From: Priapulus caudatus
Taxonomy: Eukaryota; Priapulida; Priapulimorpha; Priapulimorphida; Priapulidae
Direction of reading: 5' to 3'
Assembly (NCBI RefSeq): GCF_000485595.1
Contig: NW_014577565.1
Coordinates: 36,389-89,376 of the forward strand
DNA: 52,988 nucleotides
Shown here: one piece after another, positions 34,401 through 47,500 of the stretch
How positions within the stretch are numbered: the first letter of the stretch is position 1
Layout of the letters: each line of letters opens with the position of its first letter
Notes under the pieces: generated by a model
Seen by the model: the letters and a program-made list of their open reading frames with translations, nothing else
Told to the model about the DNA's origin: nothing
Database searches by the model: none
Program-made: the position numbers and the translations under genes

Positions 34401-36423
34401 TCCAGCAGACCTGAGACGTGTCCTTCTGGACGTCTACACAGACTCGGTCTGCAACTTTCTGGCGGGCAGGGACTCCTTTAGGATGCGACCGACCGCGGGT
34501 GTTCGGCAGGGCGACGGCGTGTCGCCCGTCGTCTTCAACCTGGCGACAGAGCCTCTCCTGCGTGCGGCCAAGGACCCCTCGGGACTGGCTTCCAGCTCCT
34601 GGGACGCACCCTACGCACAACCATCTACGCCGATGACTCCACCCTGCTGGGGAGCTTAGTGGAAGATCAGCAGACCTCCCTGGATCGAGTGTCGCAGGCC
34701 GCAACCACACTCGGCCTCCACACCAATCCAGGGAAGTGCGCCTCCCTGGTCATGGAGAAGGGAAAGTAGAAGACGGATGATGGGGCCCTGAAGCTCTACG
34801 GGGTCCCCATCCACTGCCTCCGCCAGGAGGAACAGGAAACATACCTAGGCATCCCTATAGGGTGCAAACTCCTGTTCCGGCCTGCGCGAACACTCCCGGA
34901 GAGGCTCGCCAAGACCCAGGACTCGCTGTTGGCACCCTGGCAGAAGATGGAGGTCTTCCGCAGCCACCTCCTCCCTTCTCTATTCAACTCACTGGCCTCT
35001 GGACGGACGGAGAAGGCCTTTCTGCAGGATATGAACACGACAATTCGAGCCTTCCTGCGTACGGTGACGAGGACCCCAGACTCTTCCTCGCAGGCCATCC
35101 TCCACGAGGAACGTCAAGCCGGTGGACTAGGCATCCTCCCCCTTTTGCAGGAGGCAGATGTCTGGACCGTGGCTCGGGCTGCCCAGCTGCTGGACTCACA
35201 GGACCCGGACGTCAGAGAGATTGCAAGGGCACAGCTTGACAGGACAGTCTCAAGGGCACTGGGAGAAGACGCCCTGGACCCCCTTCCTTTCTCGGAGTTC
35301 GCAGCTTGCAGCTCACCAACGATGGACATCAAAATTCAAAGATCTTCCTTACCAAGGCCGTATGGCTAGGGGTCTCGCTCTGGATCCCCACCCGAAGGAG
35401 GTCTCCCACCTGGCCTCCTGCTGGACACCGCTATCATTTGAGGACTGGCGCCACATACACCGATCGCGCCTCAGCCTCCTCCCAGTACGCGGAAGCCCTT
35501 GGTCTACCCTAGCGGACAAGTCCTGCTGGCGCTGCCTCACTGAGCTAGAGACGACAGCCTACGTCATCTCAGGCTGTCGATCCTCCTTTCCACTCATGAC
35601 CGAGCGCCACAACGCAGTCAAGCTGGCGCTAGTCAGCATGCTCGAGGCAGCGGGTCTTCACCCACGAGTGGAGACTGCAGCCCTCAGCAACCGGCTCATC
35701 TCGGACATACAACTAGACACCCCCGACGGTCTCACCATCATCGACGTCGCGGTGGTGTTCGATGAGCCGGCCAACATGGAGCGCGCCCACACCAAAAAGA
35801 AAGAGAAATACGAAGATGTCGGCACTGTCCTCCCTCTCATCGTTGGAACGACCGGAACATGGAGAGAGGCCAATTATGACAACATCCCGGGCTACCTCAA
35901 CATCCCCCCAAAAACCTGGGCAACCTTTCGGAAGAAGTCCCGTCTACTAGCCATCCAGGGCACAACGACGAACTTTGTTCATGTTAAATGTTATGAGTAC
36001 CGTTTTTAGATATACCCGGCCATGTCGTATGGGTCGCATCGTGTTATCTTTTCACGAACAGTTTTATGTACTCTTTGTGTACTTCATGTACAATTTTATG
36101 TTATCATACATGTTTCATTGCTAATTCAATAAACTACTTTTAAAAACGAAAAATCTGTTCTTATCAGCTTAATATCTGATATGTCCCCTACCGGGGACCA
36201 GAATATTAAACTGATTTTTGGCATTGGGAGGTGAGGTCAGTGCTTGCACTCGCACCTCCACGGGTTGGTCTGGTATTGCAGTACCTCCAGAATCGGCCCA
36301 CTCCCCATGGGAGAAAAACATAATCAAAAGACATGTAGTTTATGTACGTTTTATAGTTGTGAAAATACTGTGTTATTGTACCCCCCTTCCTTCGTCAACG
36401 AAGGGGGTATACTGGAATCACCC

Positions 36424-36455
<32 letters not shown>

Positions 36456-39400
36456 CGACACCAGACTTGTGCGCAGATCTCCTCGAAAAGTACTTGACCT
36501 ATTTCACCATACATCATCATCATACATACATCATACATCATACATCACACCTAAGGTAGTTGTCGACCTGCAATGAATTTTTTGGGTCCGACATTTTCGG
36601 AAAGGTTTATGGCCGTTTATCGTAATTAACCCCGTTTGGTTATATATGACATGCTGACGCCATCTAGTGGATTATTTCATACATAACTGCCCACCCACTT
36701 TATACATAACTGGCCAGACACTACCCACGTACAATCAAATGCCCTGGCCACCGCGTTAATTCGTGCCAGCTGTTTGCCAAAATCGCCTCCTTCAGATAAG
36801 CGCACATATAAATAACGGCCCCACATGTGGTTATTAAGTCCATCTTCTCTCTTCTCTTCTCCCTCCCTCCCTCCCTCTGTCCTTCCCTCCCGCCCTCCTT
36901 CTTCACTGTGTGTTTCTGTATGTGTGTGTGCGTGCGTGCATGCGTGTGTGCATGCGTGTGTGTGTGTCTGTGTGTGTGTCTGTGCGTGCGTGCGTGCGTG
37001 CGTGTGTATGTGCTTGATGTTGTTCATGTTTCGCTCTGTGTTTGCTTGCGCCTTCTGTGGCAGCTGATTTTTCCCATAAAACCGTTCGTTGACAAATTCT
37101 ACAATACACGTAGAGGCACCATAACAGCTCGAAGCGGGGGGGGGGTATTATTAGTCCCTCTCTGGGACAATCGTTTTAGTGTTTATCAAGTGTTGACTCA
37201 TAGTATTTGGTAGTTCATACACATGCTCAAAGATATGCTATCATGTGTTTAATGCATGAAAGTAAAACAATTTTTCTGTGTGTCATATCGAATATTTTAC
37301 CATTTTAAAGGCTGGCCGTTTGTTTAGGCTTAATGTGTGGTGCCCAGCGACCTGGATCGAGAAAATATTGTTAAATTAATCGGCGTCACAGCCGTAACTT
37401 GCAGCATCATCCTGAGTTTTGGACCAGAATGCAAATAATTTTGGTAGTTGCTGCTCTAGCTGCAACCTTATCTCGAGTTTTCGGGCAGACTGCCACTAAA
37501 GCTGAGAGGGTCTATGTCCTCCAGGGTACTGGCCGGAACGTACCTGGTACTATCTACAATATTGCCGCGACCGTACACTCGCCTACTCCACTAACGAGTC
37601 TAGGGAGTCGCCTACGCCTACTCCATAACTCTAACCCTAACCCTAACCCTAACCTTAACCATATCAGATAGTTACCAGGGTACGTTCCGGTATACCGGAC
37701 CGTACCCAGGGTACGTTCCGGCAGTACCCTGGGGGACGGACATAGACCCTATGAGCGCCACTAAACCCAGCACGCACGAGTGATTGTTTCGGTTTCGGAT
37801 CGCAGGGTGATTGCAGCTCTGCATTGCAGCTGCACGGTGACCGATTCCAAGCATCGAACAAGTTTGACATTTGCAATCGGTTGCCGTTACGACGCTGCTG
37901 CTGTCTATTCTGTGCCGCACAGATGCAATGTGTTTCATGGGTAGAAATTAACTTTTGAACAAGGGAGTCCAACGGACTGGACTCCCTGCCCTCAAAAACA
38001 GGGAGTCCGCAGCAAAATGAGGGAGTCTGTAGGTTGAAGTTCAAAATTAAAGATTTGCTGAAAAAATACGGTAATTCCGCGAGGCTGTGCTCTGGAACGA
38101 ACTAGTTAGTATAGCAGAATTTTCAAGGAGTCACACGGACTCCTGCACATGTCAAATCAGGGAGTCCGGCAGTAAATCATGGAGTTTTCGCGTTAATTTC
38201 GCACCCTGTGTTTTCCGACAGACACGACTGAGTGGATGGCTACGTTCATGCGTCCGTGCATCTGCTGGGACGGACTGTCGCTCGCCGTGGAGACGAACGA
38301 CGGGCGGCGTGCGGCGATCCAGCACGCGACCGCGCACCTGCTCGACTTCCGCAACTACCTGTTCTCACGACAGTGCGCGCTGCTGCTGACACTGCGGCGG
38401 CCGTGGGAGGTCGCGCAGAGGTCACTGCCGTTCATGCACAACTGCGTCAATGAGTTGAACCTGCTTGAGGTGAGGAGCAGCAGATCGCCCCCTCCGTCGC
38501 CCGCGACAACGCCTCGCCGTGTTCTCCTAGCTGATCTTATTCGCATGTCTCTTCAACAGGTTGCTCACTTCTCTCACGATGTCTCTGCATGTTGTAATGT
38601 CAGTAAGTCACTAAATTACTCACTGCTTCCACAGTGTCTGTCGAGTGTCCTGTCCCCATATTTGTAATGTCAGTAAGTCACTAAACTACTGACTGCTCCC
38701 ATGGTGTTTGTTTTTGGGTAAGTCACCAAGTTACTGGCTGCTCGCATTGTGTCTGTTTAATGTCCTTGTGTGTGGCTGGGTAAGCAAATAAATCAGTGAC
38801 TACTTCCACAATGTCTGCCTAGTGTCTTTGTGTGTTGTTGTGTAAGTTCTAAATTACAAACTACTCACTCATTGTCTGCTTTGTGATCTTGAGTGTTTTT
38901 AGGAAAGACATTGACTACTGCTGTAATGTATTCCTAGTATCTGTGTGTTGTTTGGCAAACCGCTGATTACTCTCACAGTGTCTTTGTGTGTTGTTTGGTA
39001 GGGTACTTTTTACTCGCAGTGTCGGCTTAGTGTTTCCCTGTGTCTTTCATCGAGTCACTGGTACTGACTACTTCAACAGTACCTACTATCCTTGTATGTC
39101 ATTAGGGAAATCACTCCAATAGCATCTTCTTGTTGAGGTAGCGGCTAGGTAGCCACGTTACACCCGAATTGCATTAAATGTCACCTCCAAGTTTACCACT
39201 GTGTTCTAGTAGTGTGTGTACTAATAATGTGTACATTAGTGCATTCACTAGCAGTTTGTGTACTAGTAGTGCATTTACTAGTAGTTTGTTTACTAGTATT
39301 GCGTGTACTAGTAATACATGCAATTGTATTGTGTGTACTAGTAGTGTAGTTATTGTAGTGCATGTACTATAGAATGTGTACTAGTACTAGGTACCATAGA

Positions 39401-42400
39401 ATATGTATTGGTAGTGTAGTTACTATAGTACTTACTAGAGTTTTATCTGTATTATATTTGCAGATTGCCATGCCAAAGGGCTCAGTATATTGCTGGGTGT
39501 TCCTCAGTTGCCTGGAAGTATTGGATAAATGCGAGAGCGCCAGTCATCTGACTGAGTTTGAGTCGTATTCGCTCTACACCGCAAGCTTGTGGAACTATGC
39601 CCGACTGAAGGTACGCCGCGGTCCCTTGTAGGAGCGATATCGAGAGTTACCGCTGGTTCGTTTGTGATTGTTTAGTGCTATACTGTGAAGGAAAACCTAG
39701 ACAGTACTTCAGAGTTGATGAGGAGAGTGTGGAGCTTTTGGTTTAGCGTGAGGATAAGGCTTGGGCTTGCGATGCAAAATTAGCATTATAGTTAAGATAG
39801 TGATGTTTCTTTTGTTGTTGACCAGGAATTTGAAGCTAGCCTAGATGAGTTGCTAGAAGTCCAGGATCAGTGTTAGTTGGCACAGTTGCTAATCAATCAT
39901 TTACAGTACACAATCTATTATCCGAAGTAGTCTGGTCAAAGGGCTTCGGGTAATATATTGTGTACTGTATCCTTGTTTCCTGTCTCACTTAGTTAAAGTA
40001 ATGGTTTTCTTGCATATTCGACTCTACACATGTTTATGACGGTATATGACGGTTCATGACGGTGTGATTAATGCACCTATGTACATTTTCTATTGCAGCT
40101 CCATGCGCTTGGAGAATTATGTGGCCTAATGCCAGGTACAGAATCGTCGTCTGAACAACTCAACATGGTAGTCGACTTGCTGTCTGGAATGGGACAAACA
40201 GAGTCTGGAAGTAAGGTGTTTCAATTTCAAGTTTGGAGGTTTCTAGAGAGCATGCGTGTAGCTCAAGCATCATTTCTGTGCGTCCTTAAGCATATATGTT
40301 AATGAGGAATGATGTGGAATTGTGAATTGAGTAGTACTTTGTTTTAGTGAGCAGAGGCAATCATTGAATTTGTTTGCGTGGCAGATGCTGTGAGTGGTCA
40401 TTGCTGCAAGACGTCAGATAGTTTGTGGTCGGTTGCATACTCACAGATTTTGACATCATTTTGCAGATTCAAAGAAGCCTGGACCCATGGACAAATTGCG
40501 GGAAGCGTTGTCTTCGGAAGAATCCTTTAGGAAACACTACCTGGTAATTTGATCATTGCTTTGCTTTTAGAGTGGGGTTAACAGTAAGTAATAGCGTTCA
40601 CCTAACTAATCCCACTAGCGCTCCATACCCAGACCAACCCTCACCCATATGAAGACTAACAACCAAGGATTATTGCCAGCGGCCAGCTAGATTCTGACCA
40701 CTCGGCAGCTGACACTTCTACCAAATGATGACCAGTTGTTTAGAATTGTTTTCTTTCAAATTCCATTGACCCTATGTTACTGTCTTTACTTCGTTCGATG
40801 TCAAACCTGGATTAAGCTTGGGCGACTATAGTTCGAATGAACGAATCAGGGGAAACAGGGGTATGAGGCCAAATCAGCATCTGGCATATCTCGCATACTG
40901 CCTAACTGTGTGAGTTTGCTACCTGCTTTTTTTTCCGACAGCAACTACTTGCTGCCTGGCCAAAAAATTTAGTCGAACTCAGATACATACGGGACTGTTC
41001 TATATAGTTACTAATATGATGCAGTCATGTACTAACCTGAGGCAAGAGGGCCTGTGTTTAGAGCGATGTATACATTCAAGATGGCTTTCCTTTACAGGAA
41101 TTGTCAGAATTGGCCATGGGCACGTTCAAGCACATTGGTAGGCTACGGAGTGCTAGACTGATTGGCAAGGACCTCGCTGTTTTTTACATGTGAGTGTAGA
41201 ATATATAATACCGCACTTGTATGAAACAGAAACTCCTATTCTTTGCTTAGCGTTATTACAGAAAAAGTCGCACGACCTATAGTGAAACCTACTTGATATG
41301 ATAGGATCTTGCTGTGCAAAAATGAAGTTTACACTGTTTATGCAGTGACTCAGAATCACTTGACTTTATGGTTCACTCAGATATTGGTAGGCACAGGTTA
41401 CAATGTTTATCCAAGTGTTGAAAGGTCATGTGAATTTGAGAACCAAGATGGTTGTGGTAGCCACATTTAGCAACTTAGAAGTAACTCATCAAATGCTGTG
41501 AGCATCAAGCAAAAGTTTAAACGAAATGGTCTGTTAGTCTCTAAAGACTTTTTAAGTCGAAGTATCCATGCAGAAGCAGATTCCCTGGAAAATTGTAAAA
41601 TCTTTACTCCGTTTTGTGTAAGGAAATTCACATTTCGATTGCGCGACTGCCTTGGGTATCGACCCTCTGTGTGACATTTGCTTGTTACTATCCTCCCTCG
41701 CTAGGAAGCTAGGGGAGCTTTACATGGCAGAGAACTACCTACAGGAGGCACTGAAAATGTACAAGAAAGAAGGCTGGGAGAGTATGGTGGCGGACACTCG
41801 CATGGAGCTGGCAAAGTGCCAGCTGCAGCAGGGCAACTATTACAAGTATCCTTGTTGGCAGCCAACCAGACTGCTCGTGTTGCGTTTCAGTTGACACCGA
41901 CCATGAATTGTGTGCGTGTATGCATGCGTGCGTGCGTGCGTTTGGCATGCGTGTGCGCATGTTCATATGTTTATCTGCATACACATGTGTGGAACTCTGT
42001 GCAGGTGTGCTTGTTTGAATAGATAGAGAAGTCGAATATATGGTATTTCTTAACGTAAACGTAGATATGTCAAGACATGTGCGCATCTAGCAAGTAGCTT
42101 GATGCTGCCAGCTGACACTAGGCAGGAATACTACGACGAGCTGATCACCACTGTGAGGACATTAGGTACATATCTGTCAGTAGTAAGCGAGATGGCATGG
42201 CGATCGTTTGTTTGAAACTGACGTAGTTGTTGTTCATTTACAAGCAATAGATTTTGTTTATTGGTAGATAAAATAGCAATTATCTATTTGTATGCAAAGT
42301 AGCTGTTAGTGAGTGGAGTAACGGGTTTTGTGTGTGGGTGGTATAGTTTATTTGCGGGTGAAATGGCTGCTCTCTGTAATAATGAATTTAGTGGATTAAA

Positions 42401-42985
42401 GAATGAATTCAAATTGTTGTTTTTGAACGTAGAGTAACTGCATTTTTGTGTAGCTGCTCTTTGTTTATGGTGGATATTATGCGACGTTTATTGTTTGTCG
42501 ATGGATAAATCGAATGGATGGATATTCCGGATGTCGTCATGCGTCGATCATTGCTGCTCTGTTTCCATAGAAGACATAGTTCGGATGAAGGCAGAGCGTA
42601 TCTTTGAGCTGACTAGTGCCGAGGTGGCTCCTGCTACCGCCGTCACCCTCGGTGACACGGTCACTGTCACCCTGCACGTCACCAACAACCTTCCCAGCGG
42701 CGTGCTGTGCAACATCGCTTGCTCGCTGCGCCACACGCCACGCGACCGGTCCGATGATGACAGCGGCGGCAGCAGCAACCAGATGCGGTCGGCCAGTGAG
42801 TCGAGCCTTGGTAGCGCGGGATGCGGCAGCGACGCGGCGTCGGCGACGGGTAGCAAGCACGCGGCAGGAGCGACGCGCGGCAGCCGGCGTCTGCGGATTC
42901 AGGTGCGCGTCACGTTACCGCCCACGTCGTGGTTCGTCCTAGAGCACAGTTAGACTGTGTGTGTGCACGTGCGTGTGTGTGTGCC

Positions 42986-43017
<32 letters not shown>

Positions 43018-44519
43018 CGAATGTGTGTGTGTGTGCGCACGTGCACGTGTGTGTGTGCGTGCATGTACGTGTGCGTGCCTGTGCGTGCGTGCCTCCGTGC
43101 GTGCGTGCGTGTGTTGATGATGCGTACATCATAACATGAGTATCATTTGTCTCTGCTATGCTGACAGACGACGTCGTTGCTCTCTGTGCGCAGGAGACCA
43201 TCGACAGGGTGACAGGCACGGTGTACGTCAGCTGTCGCAACTCCAGCGTCGTGCTGCAGCGCATGGACAGCGTGCCGTCGCTGACCTTCAGAGACGCTGA
43301 GGTCGCCAAGGAGGATTTCTCGCACTGTCTGTGCGCGACGGCGGTCATGCTCAAGCCTGGAGCGAATGCCGTGCCGCTACAGGCGAAGGTGAGGTGCTGC
43401 TGAGAGGAAGGTAACTAGGTGGTGAGAGGAAGGTAACTAGGTGGTGAGAGGAAGGTAACTAGGTGGTGAGAGGAAGGTAACTAGGTGGTGAGAGGAAGGT
43501 AACTAGGCAGTGAAAGGAAGGTAACGAGGTGGTGAGAGGAAGGTAACTAGGTGGTGAGAGGAAGGTAACTAAGCAGTAAGAGTGGTAAATTTTTAAGACT
43601 GTATTAGGCATTTAATTTTTCACGATATATAACTTTGTGTAGTCACTGTGTGACTTCTGTTTATGTTGCAAGTTAATATAAAAATTCGCATAGCTGTGTA
43701 ACTACTTTCGAATTAAAATTCGTGTGATCTTTGCTACATGTGTGTTTATGCAATTTACTTTATTCCATGCATATCCTGAGCATATTGATCTATAAGAAAA
43801 CAACACGAATCCCAGATCTTAGAACAACGTATCTTGATTATCATTATATAGATAAATCGTCACACCTCTAGTCATTACGTCAGTATTTTCATGACGCCAG
43901 GGAGTAGAAGACATTGTGGGAGGTTTAGCCATGGTCATATATGTGCCACAAATTGATCACTTATAGTACCAACATAATTGTGATCAACTAGGCATTATGA
44001 CTTATGCCTCTGTCAACATGAAATTACCTCCTCTAGAAAGCTATCCGTGTCCCGCGTTTTGTGGTTTGAAAGCCAATTTTGAATTTCCAAACTTGGTGTT
44101 AGGGTATTTATTGTGTTGCAATCGACTGAATCAAGTCATTGTTTCGTCTCAACAGACGGAGAAGCGAGGCAGCTACGCGCTGCGGCAGGCTTGCATTGAG
44201 ATGGCCAGTATGGAGTTCCTACAGTGGCTCCACCTGCCTGTATCATACGACGTCGTCTGCGAGGAACCAACCGTGTTTCTCACACCAGATAGCGGTAGGT
44301 GTATTGTGAATGCTCGTATACGTGTTACGAATACGTGAATACTCTATTACGTGTCTCACGACCCACGTATCATGGTAACTTTCCAGTTTGCAATTTATTT
44401 CGACCACTAGATGGCGCGAGTAGCAGTAAATCTAACATCTGTGTTTGCCAGTATCTATGTGCACCCGTATCTCGTTCTCTTGCAATATAGCTGGCACGTT
44501 ACTCACATCTATGTTGAGC

Positions 44520-44557
<38 letters not shown>

Positions 44558-47500
44558 ACCACTATATATTTATATGTATGTATGTGTAAAAAAAACGTGT
44601 GTGCTGGTGGATGAAAAGATGTAGCCATGTTCATGCAATCCGCTGGTAATATAATCAAGTGTAGTCTCATCAGGAAAGGAACACTCGTCCACCTTTTTCA
44701 TGTTAAGTATACAATCAGGGTTACGGACAGGTACCTCTGTAAAAGACCTTGCAACATAACTGCTCACCAAATTCAATCAAACACATATCTATTTCATAAA
44801 AGAGTTGTCCAATTGAAAAAATTGAAAAAATTCATCGCTAATTACGTGACGACAAAAATCGTAAATTTATGCGATCTGTTTAACGTTGCAGACATGCTAG
44901 CAGGGCTGCCTCAGCATCTGGACCTGGTGCTGAACAGTGGAAGCCATGGTATAGAGGATGGGGTTGTCATCAAGATGATGTCTTCAGCTGGTCTGTCGCT
45001 GCAGGTAAGGGTAACAGGGTCTTCTTCTGCTTTGTCGTAGTCTCTCGTGGATGGTCCACACTGAGACGTCAGCTAAGGGCTGACCTCCCTGTTGATGATT
45101 CTTCTCCACCTCCCTCGATCGACTGCATCGATCGTACATCATCAACTTGACTTTCCATGTGTTTATGGTGGATTTTTACTGGTTGCATGGCCTTGCTAAC
45201 ACCAACCACTATTATCGGTATAGTGTGTCCTAGCCCTTGCCTAAAAAGGCACACTCTGCAAGGCAGTAGGTGGTTTGAAATCAGAGTTTTCCTTCTCCTA
45301 GACACTGTGACCTCGCAGGCTAAGGATTATTGCCAGTACCCAACAGTTTGGTCCGCGACTGCTTATTTGGATATTCGCAGCTAACCTATATATCTACAGG
45401 CTGTTCGGCTATCTGCCACCCACCGACATGCCCCGTGGCAGATGTTAGCTGCAGGTAATCGGTTAAGATTACCCTTCCTGGGGGAAGGGTAACAGGGTGA
45501 TAGCTGATAATTGCCTGGTTATGTATGATCATAATACGAATAAGGTATCCTGCTGAGCATGGTATATAGTGTAACTCTTAAAGGTAATGGTAAACTCTCC
45601 TAAAATTACATTTAATTTTAATTAATATTGCTAATGTGAATAAAACTTACTATGAACTGAACTAACTACGAACACTAGATTGTAATTGGAACTACTTACA
45701 ATGGTGAAATTGGAGAGAATAGATTACACATCGCCATAGAAACAAAATTATGTGTGTATTTCTAAATGGTTGACGTTACATTCTCATGATGTGTGTCGTA
45801 CTGACATTTACTAGATTGTGTCAAGAAGATTGTGGGTAGCAGCGGTACAATGTACAGTGCTATGAATGTCACCCCATCCCCCAAGTCCAGGACTGGTAAC
45901 CTTGAGCAGAACTAGCGCTAGTTTTCTTAATTTCACTGTAGGCTACATAGTAGACACATCAAAATATTCGAAATCTGAACTGGTTGGGTTTTCAGAGTTA
46001 CGTCCCAGACTAGACTGATAGTACAACAGTTGGTCGCAGGCTCTTGCAGGAGTCTCGTTGCACGTAAGGCTTTATTCTACAATTCGTTGTCGTGCAGGTG
46101 GAGAGTGGTGCCGTCACGATACTGGACCAGAAGGAGACGTCTATGATGCTGAAGCTGCCGGGTGTTGCGGCCTTTGAGACGCTAGCCATTGCCATGACCG
46201 CCGTCGCCGACCTAGCATTCTCACGCAGCCAGAAGGTACGTGCGTGCGTGTTAGACTCAGAGGTGCTAGTGTCGACCTAAACTGGAGCAAGTACTGTTCC
46301 ACAATTCTAATCACGCATGGGTAGAACGTACGATTTACTGACTATAGTGCCCATGCATAGGTGAAATGCGAGTGAGGGCAAATTTGTAGAAGGTTAATTT
46401 AGGATGAATTGGTTTACCAGAGGTCAGTTACTGGACAATCAAATCAATTCCAGTGTATTATGAGGCATTTCCAATGTAGCTTGATATTATGCTCGTTATC
46501 TTTCAAATCTCAAGCGAACGCACAGTCGATGTGCGAATAGGAAACACCGACAACTGGCGAAATGCACGCACATGTCTATTCCTGATCACAGAGACACAAA
46601 CCACAGTGTGGGATGGGGCATTCTGTGCTCACGCTGCTACATGGATATTTCTCTTTTAGATCATGCTGTACTGTCCGTGGAGTGATTCGGCACCCTATGA
46701 GCTCTGTGTCTCGCTCCTGTCTCCCTTCACCGTGTCCCACTCACTGCACACGACAGGAAAGAGGTAAAGGTCATGGCGTTTGTGCTTTATATCATCCTAT
46801 TTGCTCGACTTTTCGCGTCAATATTTTACTGCTGCTGTTGCGGCAGCGGCGGCACTGATGGCCACAACGGTGACAGACTGACGTTAGTGTGACAATGAGA
46901 ATAGCAGTGATTGAATCTGACATTGTGCTAAATACACATATCAATATTTACTAGTACGTACAAAGTCTGTCTGCAAAAGTTGCGACATCATACGCTCATG
47001 CTGTCGCATTGATTTACGCCATTTCTTTTAACGAATCCCTGACAGAATGCTGAAATATCGTCTGCCAATGAAAGTCATCGTTGAGAAAAAGGCGATAATT
47101 CAGTGAGCGGCGCGACGACCTCCGTTTGTTTTCAAACGCCACTTGTTTTTATCCCGCAGGAAGTTTGTGCAGGTCGTCATCCACGGAGAGTGTGGCGAAC
47201 GATTCAGCTTCGAGCGTCCATCGCTCGCCGCCACGGCAACCACCACCGACGGTCGTGCCGTTGACTTCACTGACCTCAACATTGCTGGTCAGGTCGCGGT
47301 GAGTGCAGCGTTAGTAGGTTGGTGTTTGTTCAGCGTGTTTTCGCCACATTCCGCCTAGCCACTTCATTATTGAGCAACATTTTTAGATTGCCTTTATTGC
47401 AATGCTGATTGGCTATTTGTCAATCACCGCAGGTGGGTTGGTCAATTCATGCGTGTCTTTACACTGGATAAGAACAGAGTGTCCTCATTTTGTATTATTT

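Larger units (their letters stand above)
32255..36153 (+). mobile_element. Utopia-like non-LTR retrotransposon (NeSL clade), broken
   Basis: In order, the element encodes zinc-finger segments, an Ulp1/C48-like cysteine protease, a reverse transcriptase and a C-terminal CCHC-type knuckle plus restriction-like endonuclease. This set marks the NeSL clade; within it, Utopia elements are known to target U2 snRNA genes. The 3' untranslated part ends with AATAAA (36128) and an A-rich tail directly against U2 sequence at 36153/36154. The coding region changes frame at least four times and has an in-frame TAG at 34767, so this copy cannot make its protein. The 5' end is placed only approximately. It lies in the sense orientation of TRAPPC10, in its fifth intron, and is more GC-rich than the surroundings. 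Confidence 0.9.

Noticed and set aside
33307-35332. Minus-strand open frames inside the retrotransposon
   Set aside because: They are shadows of the GC-rich sense coding region, which has clear RT, protease and endonuclease motifs on the plus strand.
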